The position numbers and the translations under genes were made by a program. Below are positions 39,066 to 47,538 of a DNA stretch of 54,690 nucleotides, piece after piece. The notes beneath the pieces were generated by a model that had not been told where the DNA came from, did no database searches, and saw only the letters and a program-made list of their open reading frames with translations. Origin of the DNA: a virus; IMG/VR virus record IMGVR_UViG_3300037246_000474, positions 1-54,690 of that record; one strand, 5' to 3'. Numbering within the stretch: the stretch's first letter is position 1; every line of letters starts with the position of its first letter.

Positions 39066-39226
39066 AACTTTCTCCTTAAATAGTAAAGGTATTAAAATAA
39101 ATTAATTCGTCACCTCTAGCGTATTCGGGAGTTCTGGTCTAAGTACTAATTGGGTACTAATTGATACTAAATTAGTATTTAGGGAGTCAGAGTCAAATTG
39201 CTAAATAGCATTATTCTCTTTGTTGC
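39066..39226 (-). other. Intergenic region with short repeats
   Basis: A 161-base gene-free gap between the tail-hub-like gene and a virion gene. On the minus strand it holds CTAATTTAGTATCAATTAGTA, cut here at its core: CAATTAGTAC occurs twice and CTAATTTAGTA once, in a row of about 40 bases, with inverted symmetry TACTAAT/ATTAGTA. TTGACT lies upstream, but no good -10 hexamer stands at proper spacing. A regulatory or terminator role is possible. Confidence 0.35.
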
Positions 39227-40165
39227 TTATGTCCACAATGATGCAATATACTGCGGTACACCACCTGTGATTTTAAATTGACCTGCACCGTAACGGTTTT
39301 GGGTCACTTCGTATTTAGTTGCTGTTAAATTGGTGAACCTTCCACTGTTCTCTCCAAGGCATATTCCTTTGCGTGAAGTCCATATCACTTTCTTACCTAC
39401 GTTCCCATCACCGACATAAGCGGATTTGGTCTTCACTGCAGTACCTTCAATCGCTCCATAGTGTGCAACTTCTCTTGAATGCATATCTACCGGAGTACTT
39501 CCTGTCAGAAACAAAATTGAGCTTCTGTCATTTATATCACCAATGGATACATACAATCCGTCATCCACTGCTTTCATCATAGTCACTTCATCCTTCATCT
39601 TAATGGCATTAGTTCTCATATCAATAACACCATGGTTATATGCATCAGTGTACCAGATTGTTTCGTTTTTCGCAATATACAATCTGCCGTTATAATACTC
39701 AATGTGTTGACCTGTCTTCGTAGCTACCTTGTAATTGTCAGAAGGTGTAGAGTACTGGTTATCAGCACCAGTTGAATCAATATACCCATTAACCGTAGCG
39801 TTTGAATAATAAACATTTTCATTGACATCTACAAAGCCCATTGGTTGGTTTCCGCAGTCAGTCCTTATTGTTGTAGAACTGTAATCTGACCACAATCTCT
39901 TTAGAGTAGTTCCGTCCATAAATAGACAGATACGATCATTGCTCCAAAGACTATGCATTTTATCGGAAGGAGTAAATATCCTCGTATACCCATTTCGCCT
40001 CTTCACCTTTCCTTCGTTATCTATATCGACATTCTCGCCCTCTGCCAGTTCACCTATCTCTAGGTTATTAGCATCAGCTACATTATTGATACCTGTGAAA
40101 TTCTGGAACGGTATCTCTGACCCACTAAGGCTTCTGTTCTTTGCATCTTCTCTATTTTTTGCCAT
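39227..40165 (-). CDS. Podovirus tail hub or stabilisation protein-like
   Basis: A 312-residue beta-rich protein. The N-terminus GINNVADANNL ... ENVDIDNEGKVKRRNGY is typical of short-tail hub proteins of the T7 gp12 and P22 gp10 kind, which form a propeller at the end of the tail tube. Further propeller-like strands follow (NGRLYIAKNETIWYTD near 170). The start overlaps the previous stop as TAATG. The gene follows two connector-like proteins, the expected order for a short tail. Confidence 0.75.
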   Translation of the reverse strand: MAKNREDAKNRSLSGSEIPFQNFTGINNVADANNLEIGELAEGENVDIDNEGKVKRRNGYTRIFTPSDKMHSLWSNDRICLFMDGTTLKRLWSDYSSTTIRTDCGNQPMGFVDVNENVYYSNATVNGYIDSTGADNQYSTPSDNYKVATKTGQHIEYYNGRLYIAKNETIWYTDAYNHGVIDMRTNAIKMKDEVTMMKAVDDGLYVSIGDINDRSSILFLTGSTPVDMHSREVAHYGAIEGTAVKTKSAYVGDGNVGKKVIWTSRKGICLGENSGRFTNLTATKYEVTQNRYGAGQFKITGGVPQYIASLWT

Positions 40166-40770
40166 TAGTCATTTAGTATTTTCTTAGAACCAAAGTATTT
40201 TTCAAATAATGCTAGATAGTCTGCGGCTTTATCTGTATTCAACGTCTCGGAATCATTCTTCAAATATGCCCTGTAGCACATCCATAAAACCAACCCTTGG
40301 TGATACCTAGAATCGATCTCCGGACTGCCATTTACCGTCATTGGAGTGGTTGGAAACCTCGAAACAGTCAGGTTCAATACAGAAGCCACTGAGGGTATCG
40401 GGTAGATGATTATGTTGTTAGTTGGGGTCATGACATAGCTTCGTGGTGTTCCTTCGGCTGTGCGCCATCCTGGGACGCTATTATCCAAGACTTTCTCCGA
40501 GGTTTCCATCAGAGGCTCTGAGCCGTTTGCCATCAGTGCTGATTTGACTGCTATCACTGTTGAAGCTATTCCGTAGGTGCCTGTTGTCGATGTCGTGACA
40601 ATACCAGTGAGTGCGCTTTCAGTATCGATTATAAGGTCGGCTCTCTCGCATGCTTCATTCTCAGCATCCTGTGCATACTCAAGCAACTCCAACTGTGACC
40701 ATAATTTGTCAGTAGTTGAATTGTCATCAAGCGTTCGTCTTGCTGATAACTCCATAGATGAAAAGTCCAT
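40165..40770 (-). CDS. Head-tail connector-like protein (DUF6682-like)
   Basis: The 201-residue protein has the pattern WSQLELLEYAQDAENEACER, then Y-G-I/V strands, a GTPRSYVM strand and IIIYPIPS, matching small adaptor proteins that sit under the portal in short-tailed phages (T7 gp11 or P22 gp4 role). The ATG at 40770 shares a base with the stop of the small gene before it and has GAGGAAG upstream; an upstream TTG is rejected. Confidence 0.72.
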   Translation of the reverse strand: MDFSSMELSARRTLDDNSTTDKLWSQLELLEYAQDAENEACERADLIIDTESALTGIVTTSTTGTYGIASTVIAVKSALMANGSEPLMETSEKVLDNSVPGWRTAEGTPRSYVMTPTNNIIIYPIPSVASVLNLTVSRFPTTPMTVNGSPEIDSRYHQGLVLWMCYRAYLKNDSETLNTDKAADYLALFEKYFGSKKILND

Positions 40771-40859
40771 TATCTTCCTCTCTTGAATAAATAATACTTG
40801 AGCCACTTACCAGTGGAGGTCTTTGTTTTAAGCTTTTTCCTTCCGGATTTCCTCTTCAT
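40770..40859 (-). CDS. 29-residue basic peptide between connector genes
   Basis: A short frame coding a very basic peptide (14 Lys or Arg of 29; starts MKRKSGRKKLKTKTS). Its ATG overlaps the stop of the previous gene as TAATG, and its own stop overlaps the next ATG as TAATG, so it exactly fills the gap. That double coupling argues for a real gene. It could bind packaged DNA or RNA; function unknown. Confidence 0.6.
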   Translation of the reverse strand: MKRKSGRKKLKTKTSTGKWLKYYLFKRGR

Positions 40860-41521
40860 TAATCTACTACTACACTACGTGGTGACCTTACCCGTCCTAC
40901 AACAAATGATCTTGGCTTTACCTCTATCTCTTCACCATCTTTGGCGATCTCCACCTTGAGTCGGTTTCTACGCTTCTCGTAATCCCTCTCAAAGTATACC
41001 GCAAGCTCTGCATTAAATGCTTTCGGTGAAGTGTATATCTTCCACTTGACGTAAGATTTAACTGCCTCTTTATGTCTTCTCTCTATTCTTGGTGGAACCA
41101 CACCATCCACACTGTTAGGTTCTATAATAGCTTCTACTGAATAAGATGTAGCTGTATCTGGTGTGACATTGAAACGTATACCATTATCGCCATCGTATAT
41201 AGCTCCGTCAGGTGTTCCTGATCTTTGCTCCCATTCCGAATCCCTTTGGTCCATTGCTCTATTAGAAATCGGGTCCAGAGTCTTGTTATTGTATTTGGCT
41301 TGCCATAAACCAACCATGTCTGCATTGGCAGTCATAACTGAAACGGCATACGAGGCTGTATCTGCGGTAGTCGTTAAGCCTGTAACAGATTCCGTCCAAC
41401 AGGAAGTCTCTCTGCACAAGTCCTGTATACCATCAAGCATGAGTTGTTCAACGAATATATCCTTCGTATCTGGCAACTCGGCAATTATCTTTATCCTGAA
41501 ATCTAATATATTTAATGACAT
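40859..41521 (-). CDS. Head-tail adaptor-like protein
   Basis: A 220-residue protein. LMLDGIQDLCRETSCWTES near residues 27-45, SYAVSVMTANADMVGLWQ, and a late helix PPRIERRHKEAVKSYVKWK fit the second adaptor or stopper type found after the coat genes in short-tailed phages. It overlaps both neighbours by one base (TAATG each side). The family is assigned from pattern and order only. Confidence 0.68.
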   Translation of the reverse strand: MSLNILDFRIKIIAELPDTKDIFVEQLMLDGIQDLCRETSCWTESVTGLTTTADTASYAVSVMTANADMVGLWQAKYNNKTLDPISNRAMDQRDSEWEQRSGTPDGAIYDGDNGIRFNVTPDTATSYSVEAIIEPNSVDGVVPPRIERRHKEAVKSYVKWKIYTSPKAFNAELAVYFERDYEKRRNRLKVEIAKDGEEIEVKPRSFVVGRVRSPRSVVVD

Positions 41522-41991
41522 TATAAGCGTTTTCCTTCTTCGTCAATCAGCCAACATTCGATTAAATCAGTCCTCTTTGCAAGCAGTTCTGTCCATTCAA
41601 ACACACGTCTGTTCTTCGGATTGAATATGTATTCCGGAGTAATCCTCGTCTCTCCTGTCTCTTTTATATTTACATTGCTACTGTTTGTGTCTGTTGGTAT
41701 TTCTAATTTATTTTTAATAAGAAGAACGACCTCAGTCCTGAGCATCTTAAGTCTCTTGCTCAAATCAAGTCTCTTTCCCAAACGAGAGTCTGTATACTTT
41801 TGCAATCCCATCTTGTCCATCTCAACAACTTTCAGTATATCTTCTCTGCAGACCAACTCTGGTCTATTTGGTTCTTTGCCCTCACCGATAGCCAATGACT
41901 CTTCACTCTGATTTGTGTCTTTTGATTTCTCTGCAACCGCAGTCGCACCCTGTTCAAGCTGATCGATTAAATCATCCTCTGGATTTCCCAT
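41521..41991 (-). CDS. Hypothetical head-region protein
   Basis: A 156-residue charged, mostly helical protein; the N-terminal 40 residues are acidic and disordered-looking, followed by basic helices. AAGGGGGA precedes the ATG. It is the first gene after the terminator at 42014-42063 and overlaps the adaptor gene by one base. No family recognised. Confidence 0.6.
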   Translation of the reverse strand: MGNPEDDLIDQLEQGATAVAEKSKDTNQSEESLAIGEGKEPNRPELVCREDILKVVEMDKMGLQKYTDSRLGKRLDLSKRLKMLRTEVVLLIKNKLEIPTDTNSSNVNIKETGETRITPEYIFNPKNRRVFEWTELLAKRTDLIECWLIDEEGKRL

Positions 41992-42013
41992 TGTTGTTCC
42001 CCCTTGACATTAT

Positions 42014-42063
42014 TATTATAAAACTAAGGGAAGGAGAGGCCTCGAAAGCTATTCTCCCTCCCT
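42014..42063 (-). terminator. Terminator after the head genes
   Basis: On the minus strand AGGGAGGGAGA (42063-42053) pairs with TCTCCTTCCCT (42037-42027), 11 pairs with one wobble, followed by TAGTTTTATAATAATAAT. It follows the coat and decoration-like genes, so it could reduce transcription into connector and tail genes and give more coat protein. Confidence 0.75.
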
Positions 42064-42084
42064 CAGATAATTTACATCTACGGC

Positions 42085-42546
42085 TTAAAATGCAGTGTCA
42101 TTACCTGGGTCAGCTATAAAACCCCAAGCTCCAACTCTGATCTTTGCAGCATCCAGATCGGCAACTGGTATGATGTCAATCGTGTCAGCTACAGGATAAA
42201 ATTTTCCTCTACCACTGTTTCTCGCACCATATACTGCAGTAGTGCTACAGAAGTCAGTAGAAGTAGTGTTCAGATTACACATTGTAGTTGTTAGCCAACC
42301 ATCAGTGTCTACTCCGTCACCCACTTGACATGGTGTAGAAGTTGGCCACTCAGCAACCTGTGTCTCAACAAATACTCCCATGCAGAAGAACCCTGCAGGA
42401 ACATTAAGCATCTGCAATACATCTGCAGCAGTTACAGTGTTAGCTGCAACGCTAAAGTCCCTCGTTCTTTGGAGCAACACCATCTTCGGCATATCCTTCT
42501 CTGATATACCTTGAGAGCCTCCAAGTGTTAAATTTCTAAGTGCCAT
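42085..42546 (-). CDS. Head-associated virion protein, decoration-like
   Basis: A 153-residue beta-rich protein. DFSVAANTVTAADVLQMLNV, then AGFFCMGVFVETQV, QVGDGVDTDGWLTT and KIRVGAWGF match a small structural family usually found just after the coat gene. It probably coats or stabilises the head. AAGGAGG precedes the ATG; it lies 44 bases after the coat gene. Confidence 0.7.
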   Translation of the reverse strand: MALRNLTLGGSQGISEKDMPKMVLLQRTRDFSVAANTVTAADVLQMLNVPAGFFCMGVFVETQVAEWPTSTPCQVGDGVDTDGWLTTTMCNLNTTSTDFCSTTAVYGARNSGRGKFYPVADTIDIIPVADLDAAKIRVGAWGFIADPGNDTAF

Positions 42547-42590
42547 CGTTAATCCTCCTTTATGAAAAATAATAGAATAATATAATCAGC

Positions 42591-43466
42591 TTACACCTTA
42601 GTTGCTGGCATGTAAACTCCGGCTTCTGGTTTCGTTGCCTTGTAACCATATACCTTTAGACCCCTGATAGCGTCTCCGAAGCTGTTCTGCAATCTCAATG
42701 TTTCAGTCTTTACAAACTGAGAAGCGAAAGAGATGAAGTGCTTCGTTCCTGCCATACAGTGGAAGGTTCCGCTTGCAGCAACTCCTGTGAGAGCGATGTT
42801 GTTACTGTTGTACAGCGTAAACCTATCGATCATACCAAGTCTACCGTTCCTCATTATAGAGGTTCCATCTCCGGCAAGTGATGCATCCTTAAGATCAGAC
42901 TGCTTTATCATACCTGCAATCCATGGCGGTATTACCAACCAACGTCCTGCTTCTGGAACATTTGCTTCATCCAGTGCAGTACCTGCATTGATTATCCATA
43001 CCAATACATTAGACGCTGTAACAACCGTTGATGCCAGTACGTTAGCTGCGTCAGTGTACACGTTACCCAAAACATCTTGGTCAACGACAATCTTCATCTG
43101 CTCAGATGCGTCTTGAGTAGTTTTGTTTACAATCGCAATGTCAGACTGAACTTCGTCAATGTCATCTACCTTAAATGCAAAGTATTTGGCCTTGTCGATA
43201 AGCAATTCAATCTTGTCATCTTCTAAGTCTTGGTAGTTGATTGTACCACCAATTCCGTAGTCTCCAATGGTAACTGTTGGAATAGCTCTGATTATGACCT
43301 TACTACCAGAACCCTTGATCTCACCTTCCCAATCATGGTTAGCGATCTCTCCCAATACTGTTGATGCATAGAACTTCGCCTGCATCTTCTTAGACCATAT
43401 TTCAGGTATAAAATTACCATTAGGTAACGAACTATATCCTGCGGCAACTGATACGTGTCTTCCCAT
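42591..43466 (-). CDS. Major coat protein
   Basis: A 291-residue protein with the features of an HK97-fold coat of the short-tailed phage type: an N-terminal arm, FIPEIWSKKMQAKFYASTVL near 19-38, strands IIRAIPTVTIGDYG near 58-71, FKVDDIDEVQSDI near 97-109, a late GIKQ-like helix and a C-terminal strand GDAIRGLKVYGYK. It lies right after the scaffold gene, the normal order. AGGAGAAC precedes the ATG. Confidence 0.85.
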   Translation of the reverse strand: MGRHVSVAAGYSSLPNGNFIPEIWSKKMQAKFYASTVLGEIANHDWEGEIKGSGSKVIIRAIPTVTIGDYGIGGTINYQDLEDDKIELLIDKAKYFAFKVDDIDEVQSDIAIVNKTTQDASEQMKIVVDQDVLGNVYTDAANVLASTVVTASNVLVWIINAGTALDEANVPEAGRWLVIPPWIAGMIKQSDLKDASLAGDGTSIMRNGRLGMIDRFTLYNSNNIALTGVAASGTFHCMAGTKHFISFASQFVKTETLRLQNSFGDAIRGLKVYGYKATKPEAGVYMPATKV

Positions 43467-43615
43467 CTCTAGTTCTCCTAAATTAATTAATAATTACGTG
43501 TTAAAATAATGCTCACATTCTTATTAGCTCGTTTAGGAGTTGTGGTCACTTGTTCCCCAACAAAATGAGAATCACAGTTAAACCGCCAATACTTTGCCCT
43601 GTGAATGGGCTACTT
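43467..43615 (-). other. Intergenic region before the coat gene
   Basis: A 149-base gap without a gene. It holds a small hairpin, GCCC/GGGC at 43596-43610, just after the 106-residue gene, and an AT-rich leader (ATTATTAATTAATTTAGGAG on the minus strand) ending in the coat ribosome site. A promoter specific for the coat gene could lie here, but no clear -35/-10 pair was found. Confidence 0.4.
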
Positions 43616-43936
43616 CTACTGTAGAAAAAGCTTACCGTCAGCGACATCCTTATCGATCAGGTGTTCGATTTTGATAAACTCTTCCAATTCCATATCTTCA
43701 ATTTGACTTCTTGAATACTTGCTAAAAACTTCATCGTCTTCGCCAAGTATGGTTCTTATCTTTTTCAGTTTTGCCTTAAGAGATATATTCTCCGTGGCAT
43801 CAACATTCGCCTGACCCTTCCACTCGTCTCGGTTTTTCTCCGCTTTTCTGAGCCTGTATCTAAGGTCATCGGTAGTGTATGATTTTGATACTTCTATACG
43901 TTTACTTCCAAGCAACTTCTTTAATATCCCAAACAT
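43616..43936 (-). CDS. Scaffold-tail-related coiled-coil protein
   Basis: A 106-residue charged protein with a coiled coil in the middle. Its last 33 residues, with SRSQIEDMELEEFIKIE and a final ID ... G ... L, match the last 33 of the neighbouring scaffold (TRSQINNMDDAEFAKNE, ID ... G ... I). In P22 the scaffold C-terminus binds coat, so this protein may bind coat as well. GGGGAATAAAA precedes the ATG. It lies between the scaffold and coat genes. Confidence 0.7.
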   Translation of the reverse strand: MFGILKKLLGSKRIEVSKSYTTDDLRYRLRKAEKNRDEWKGQANVDATENISLKAKLKKIRTILGEDDEVFSKYSRSQIEDMELEEFIKIEHLIDKDVADGKLFLQ

Positions 43937-43954
43937 TTTTATTCCCCAATAAAA

Positions 43955-44974
43955 TTATATCTGTTGTATCTGTCCACTTGCCATTGCCCTATCAATAGCG
44001 TCTTCATTCTTTGCAAACTCTGCATCGTCCATGTTGTTGATCTGCGATCTAGTGAACAACATTTTCTTCACACCAGTATCAATATTCTTAGACTTCTTGT
44101 TTGATGGATTAGACAGGCTCTTGGCAAGCTTAATCTTGTCACTCTCGCCCTCGTCACCACCCTGGAATTCTTTAAACTCGTCAAACACCTCGATAACGCT
44201 ATTCGCAGAACCACCTTTAAGGTCAAGCATGGCTAAACGTTTTGCACGTGGCTTAAGCTGTTGTAAGTATTCCGCAAACTCTGGAGTCTGCATTGTAGCT
44301 TCCCATCCATCATGCGCACTGTCTATCTTGTCGAAGTGTGCATCGTTCGCATCTTCTATAGCCTTGTTCTTTGCGTTCTCTCTCTCGGTTGCTAAGTCTT
44401 CTTTGAGACCGTCCATTTGACCAACAATGCTTTCAACGATAGGCTTCATTGCGGCAGCCATATCAGGGTCGAGTTTCTCCATTGTGGCTATTTGATCTGC
44501 TAAGGCTCCAGTGGTTTTCTCAACAACCTTCTCTGCCCTTGCTTCTTGTTTCACTGTCTGAGCATTCTGCAATGCTTCCATCTGAGTCTTTAGTTTGAAT
44601 ACCGTATCTTCAAGCTCAGAGGTTTTGTCAGTAGCTTCTTTAAGTTCTTGCCTCCCTCTGGTATGATCTGCACGTGTATCTTTGACCCTCTTCTCAGACT
44701 TATTTAGCTTGTCGAGTAGGTCAGTTATTGCAGGGTCGATCTTTACAGCTTCTTCGCCATCTTCGCTGCCATCCTTATCAACTTCCTTATCATCAGGGTC
44801 AATATTCTTCTCTTTATCGTCCTTGCCAGTCTTATCATCTTCGTCTCCACCGTATGCTTGTTTTATTAGTTCATCCGCTTCGTCTTCTAACTCCTGAGAC
44901 ATCTGCAATGTATCGTTTCCTGTGCTTTTAGCTATATTGTCTTCTGCTGATTCTTTCTTCTTATCTTCTTCCAT
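43955..44974 (-). CDS. Scaffolding protein
   Basis: A 339-residue highly acidic and helical protein. The first 90 residues are Asp/Glu/Lys-rich and look disordered, residues 90-160 are coiled coil, and the end is a compact helical motif with FTRSQINNMDDAEF. These are the traits of phage scaffolds, which guide coat assembly and leave the head. The gene order portal, small gene, scaffold, coat is standard. AAGGGG lies very close to the ATG. Confidence 0.82.
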   Translation of the reverse strand: MEEDKKKESAEDNIAKSTGNDTLQMSQELEDEADELIKQAYGGDEDDKTGKDDKEKNIDPDDKEVDKDGSEDGEEAVKIDPAITDLLDKLNKSEKRVKDTRADHTRGRQELKEATDKTSELEDTVFKLKTQMEALQNAQTVKQEARAEKVVEKTTGALADQIATMEKLDPDMAAAMKPIVESIVGQMDGLKEDLATERENAKNKAIEDANDAHFDKIDSAHDGWEATMQTPEFAEYLQQLKPRAKRLAMLDLKGGSANSVIEVFDEFKEFQGGDEGESDKIKLAKSLSNPSNKKSKNIDTGVKKMLFTRSQINNMDDAEFAKNEDAIDRAMASGQIQQI

Positions 44975-44999
44975 ATCCCCTTACCTTCCCCTCGTAAAA

Positions 45000-45233
45000 T
45001 TAACCGCTAAGTCTATTCATAGCGTCAACGTGAATATTTGCAGCAAGTCTCCATGCCCTTGCCATACCTCGGTGTATCTCAACATTGGCTAGATTGCAGT
45101 CTACACAAGACTCCTTCTCCTTCTCAAGCATCCGTTCAAAGTATTCCGTCATGATATGGAACGCTTGCGGATTGCTTGCGGCCAGTAATGAGATTGCCTC
45201 GCACTCTACATCTTCTAATGGATTAACTGCCAT
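45000..45233 (-). CDS. Hypothetical small protein between portal and scaffold
   Basis: A 77-residue helical protein with three Cys, including CVDC. AGAGGA precedes the ATG. It lies two bases after the portal gene. A role in assembly is possible by position. No family recognised. Confidence 0.6.
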   Translation of the reverse strand: MAVNPLEDVECEAISLLAASNPQAFHIMTEYFERMLEKEKESCVDCNLANVEIHRGMARAWRLAANIHVDAMNRLSG

Positions 45234-45235
45234 GG

Positions 45236-47401
45236 TTATGTCCTCTTGTTATTTGTCTGTGCGCCATCATTCTTTGATGTTTTATTTGTTGCACCTACGG
45301 ATGTTTTCTTCTCTCCTGCAGTCTTCTTGCTCTCTGCAGACTTCATAGATATCATTGCGTCAATCTCTTTCTCTTTCAGTCGTAGTAAGGCAGCAGCTTC
45401 AATTTCCTTGCCCTGCAGTTCTATCGCCTTTAGCCTCATTAGCTCTTGATCGTTTTCAATAGCTGCTTGGTTACGTGAAACTTCTGACTGCTCCTTATCG
45501 ATCTTAGAAGATATCTCTTCGTTCTCAAGAGTAGCTCTGCTCATTGCCAACTGGTCCATCTGTTTCTTAACAGGGTCATCTGCAAGTTGCTTGATCTCTT
45601 CTGGAGTCTTGACAACTTCGTCCTCATTAAGTCCCTGATTCTCGGCAACCATTCGAAGCATATTGTCACGTTTTGTCAACTGGATATCCGTTGGGTTATT
45701 CGTGATATTCAACATGTTAATAAGTTGCGTAGTCATGACCTCGGCTTTCAATAGAGTACTCGAACCTTTAGCGTCAACCTTTTGGTCACCCTTGATAGAT
45801 TCATCGTCACTCCATTGCATAAAGAACATGTATAGCTTCGTGAAGAACGGGTCGATAGCGTATCTGTCTACGTTGCTAACAACCGCCCTTTGTACTATGT
45901 TTGCAGCATTCTGCAGAAGTTGTGTACCCTGTGCAGTCTCATGACCTCCCGTGTCTCCAACACCACTCGTCCCTGCAGTTGGTAGATTAGTTTCTTCGTC
46001 AATGAAGACTCGGAATATGTTGATTATCTCAACCAGTTCTCTACTTACGCTTTGAAGGTTATGCACTCGCATTAATGGTGTTTGGGCATCTCCACCTGTT
46101 CTTGGATGTACTTTAAACGGATAAATATCATCTATCTGCTTAACTGCCTCTGGAGACAAGTCATCTATATTGATCTCAATTTGTGGACCAAGCAATGCTA
46201 CGTCATCTAATAATCTTCTTGCAGCGGCATTTAGTATCTCTTGACTGTCTGCGCATATCTCAGGCACTCCACGACCCCATATCTTTTTTGATACTTTCTC
46301 ATATGGGAATATGAAGAATGGCAATCCGTCATCTACTGACGGGTCCAATACTGCCTTGATAACTTCACCGCCTACTATCCATACATTAGCCATGAATTCC
46401 TCTGACATCTGAGCTTCTGTGATGTCAATTCCCATGGTACTAAGTTCTTCACCGTCTACGTATCCCCAATACTCAAGGACATCATATCGTGTATGGGTTT
46501 CCTGAATTTGCGACTGATGTGCAAGCTTCTTCCTTTCGATCTCATGGCATTCATCCATGTGGTCACCGCCTGGATATTTCAGCAAATACGCATCAATCTG
46601 GTGGCTGTTAAATCCTGCGAACTTCTTTAGTTTTCTGAATTCGTGTTTATTCAATACGTGACGTTGATAGCACCCTATTCCAACTTTCATGTCGGAAGCA
46701 TCAGGGTCTGGATATACATCGAATATTGATGGTGCTTCTAATTGTGGTTTTATTTCAAGTTCTTCTTTGGCTTGGAACTGCCATCCTGCGTCAGTATCCA
46801 TCCACCCAAAATCTCTCTCGACTTTAATGGACGCTGATTTTATACACCCTGAGCCTAAGATAACCTGCTCAAGTAATGCTTCAAGGAACAACAGATCATA
46901 ATCAGACTCAACCAACTGGTCATTAATCCTAAATGACATTGCTTCTGCGGCTTTATCTGCAGGAGATTGTTCTTCCTTGATTTGTGGTGCATCGGGAATG
47001 CCCGTTAAAACCTCTGCCTTTGCCGCTACTCCTTCAAATATAGATGGTTCCGGAGTTGGTTTAATTTCCCAATGCCTCTTGCCAGTTGCAGGGAAGAAAA
47101 CGTCAACAAGTCTTGAGTACGCAGCCATCACCTTCATTCGTGTAATGCCCACATACGTGTGCGAACGACCTGCTTTTATAGCGTTCTCTATCTCTGATTC
47201 ATATTGAGAATAAAATTGTCTAAGATTGATAAGCCACTGTTCTTCTTGCGGAAGCCTGATATCTTTCCACGACTGCCACCTTGACTGTAACTGCGCACCG
47301 AAAGTAAGGACTTCTGCCTCTCCTTCAATACCTAACAACTCTCGTTGCTTTTCTTCTTCGTTGACAGCTTCAATTGACTTCGTTTGAACTAATCCTGACA
47401 T
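45236..47401 (-). CDS. Portal protein
   Basis: Forms the ring through which DNA enters and leaves the head. At 721 residues it matches the long P22-type portals. Features: a helical N-terminus, YVGITRMKVMAAYSRLVDVFFP near 82-103 (shown in part), a central stem region, GHETAQGTQLLQNAANIVQ near 485-503, and a Gln/Lys/Glu coiled-coil C-terminus at 620-721. GGAG lies seven bases before the ATG and directly after the T tract of a terminator hairpin. The terminase lies upstream. Confidence 0.87.
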   Translation of the reverse strand: MSGLVQTKSIEAVNEEEKQRELLGIEGEAEVLTFGAQLQSRWQSWKDIRLPQEEQWLINLRQFYSQYESEIENAIKAGRSHTYVGITRMKVMAAYSRLVDVFFPATGKRHWEIKPTPEPSIFEGVAAKAEVLTGIPDAPQIKEEQSPADKAAEAMSFRINDQLVESDYDLLFLEALLEQVILGSGCIKSASIKVERDFGWMDTDAGWQFQAKEELEIKPQLEAPSIFDVYPDPDASDMKVGIGCYQRHVLNKHEFRKLKKFAGFNSHQIDAYLLKYPGGDHMDECHEIERKKLAHQSQIQETHTRYDVLEYWGYVDGEELSTMGIDITEAQMSEEFMANVWIVGGEVIKAVLDPSVDDGLPFFIFPYEKVSKKIWGRGVPEICADSQEILNAAARRLLDDVALLGPQIEINIDDLSPEAVKQIDDIYPFKVHPRTGGDAQTPLMRVHNLQSVSRELVEIINIFRVFIDEETNLPTAGTSGVGDTGGHETAQGTQLLQNAANIVQRAVVSNVDRYAIDPFFTKLYMFFMQWSDDESIKGDQKVDAKGSSTLLKAEVMTTQLINMLNITNNPTDIQLTKRDNMLRMVAENQGLNEDEVVKTPEEIKQLADDPVKKQMDQLAMSRATLENEEISSKIDKEQSEVSRNQAAIENDQELMRLKAIELQGKEIEAAALLRLKEKEIDAMISMKSAESKKTAGEKKTSVGATNKTSKNDGAQTNNKRT

Positions 47402-47410
47402 TTTATCTCC

Positions 47411-47477
47411 AAAAAAAATGGACCGGTAAAATACGAATGTGACTGTGTGGGTTCACACGCAATATCAAACCAGTCCA
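47411..47477 (-). terminator. Terminator or leader hairpin between terminase and portal
   Basis: On the minus strand TGGACTGGT (47477-47469) pairs with ACCGGTCCA (47427-47419), nine pairs with one wobble, followed by eight T (47418-47411). The loop contains a second hairpin, GTGTG-AACC-CACAC. The T tract runs straight into the GGAG of the portal gene, so read-through would be needed for portal expression from upstream, or a promoter lies in the AT-rich 47480-47538 segment. Confidence 0.8.
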
Positions 47478-47538
47478 ATATAGCTTTGATTAATATTAAT
47501 CTACTAAATATATACGTAAAAGTAAATGGGAATTGTCT

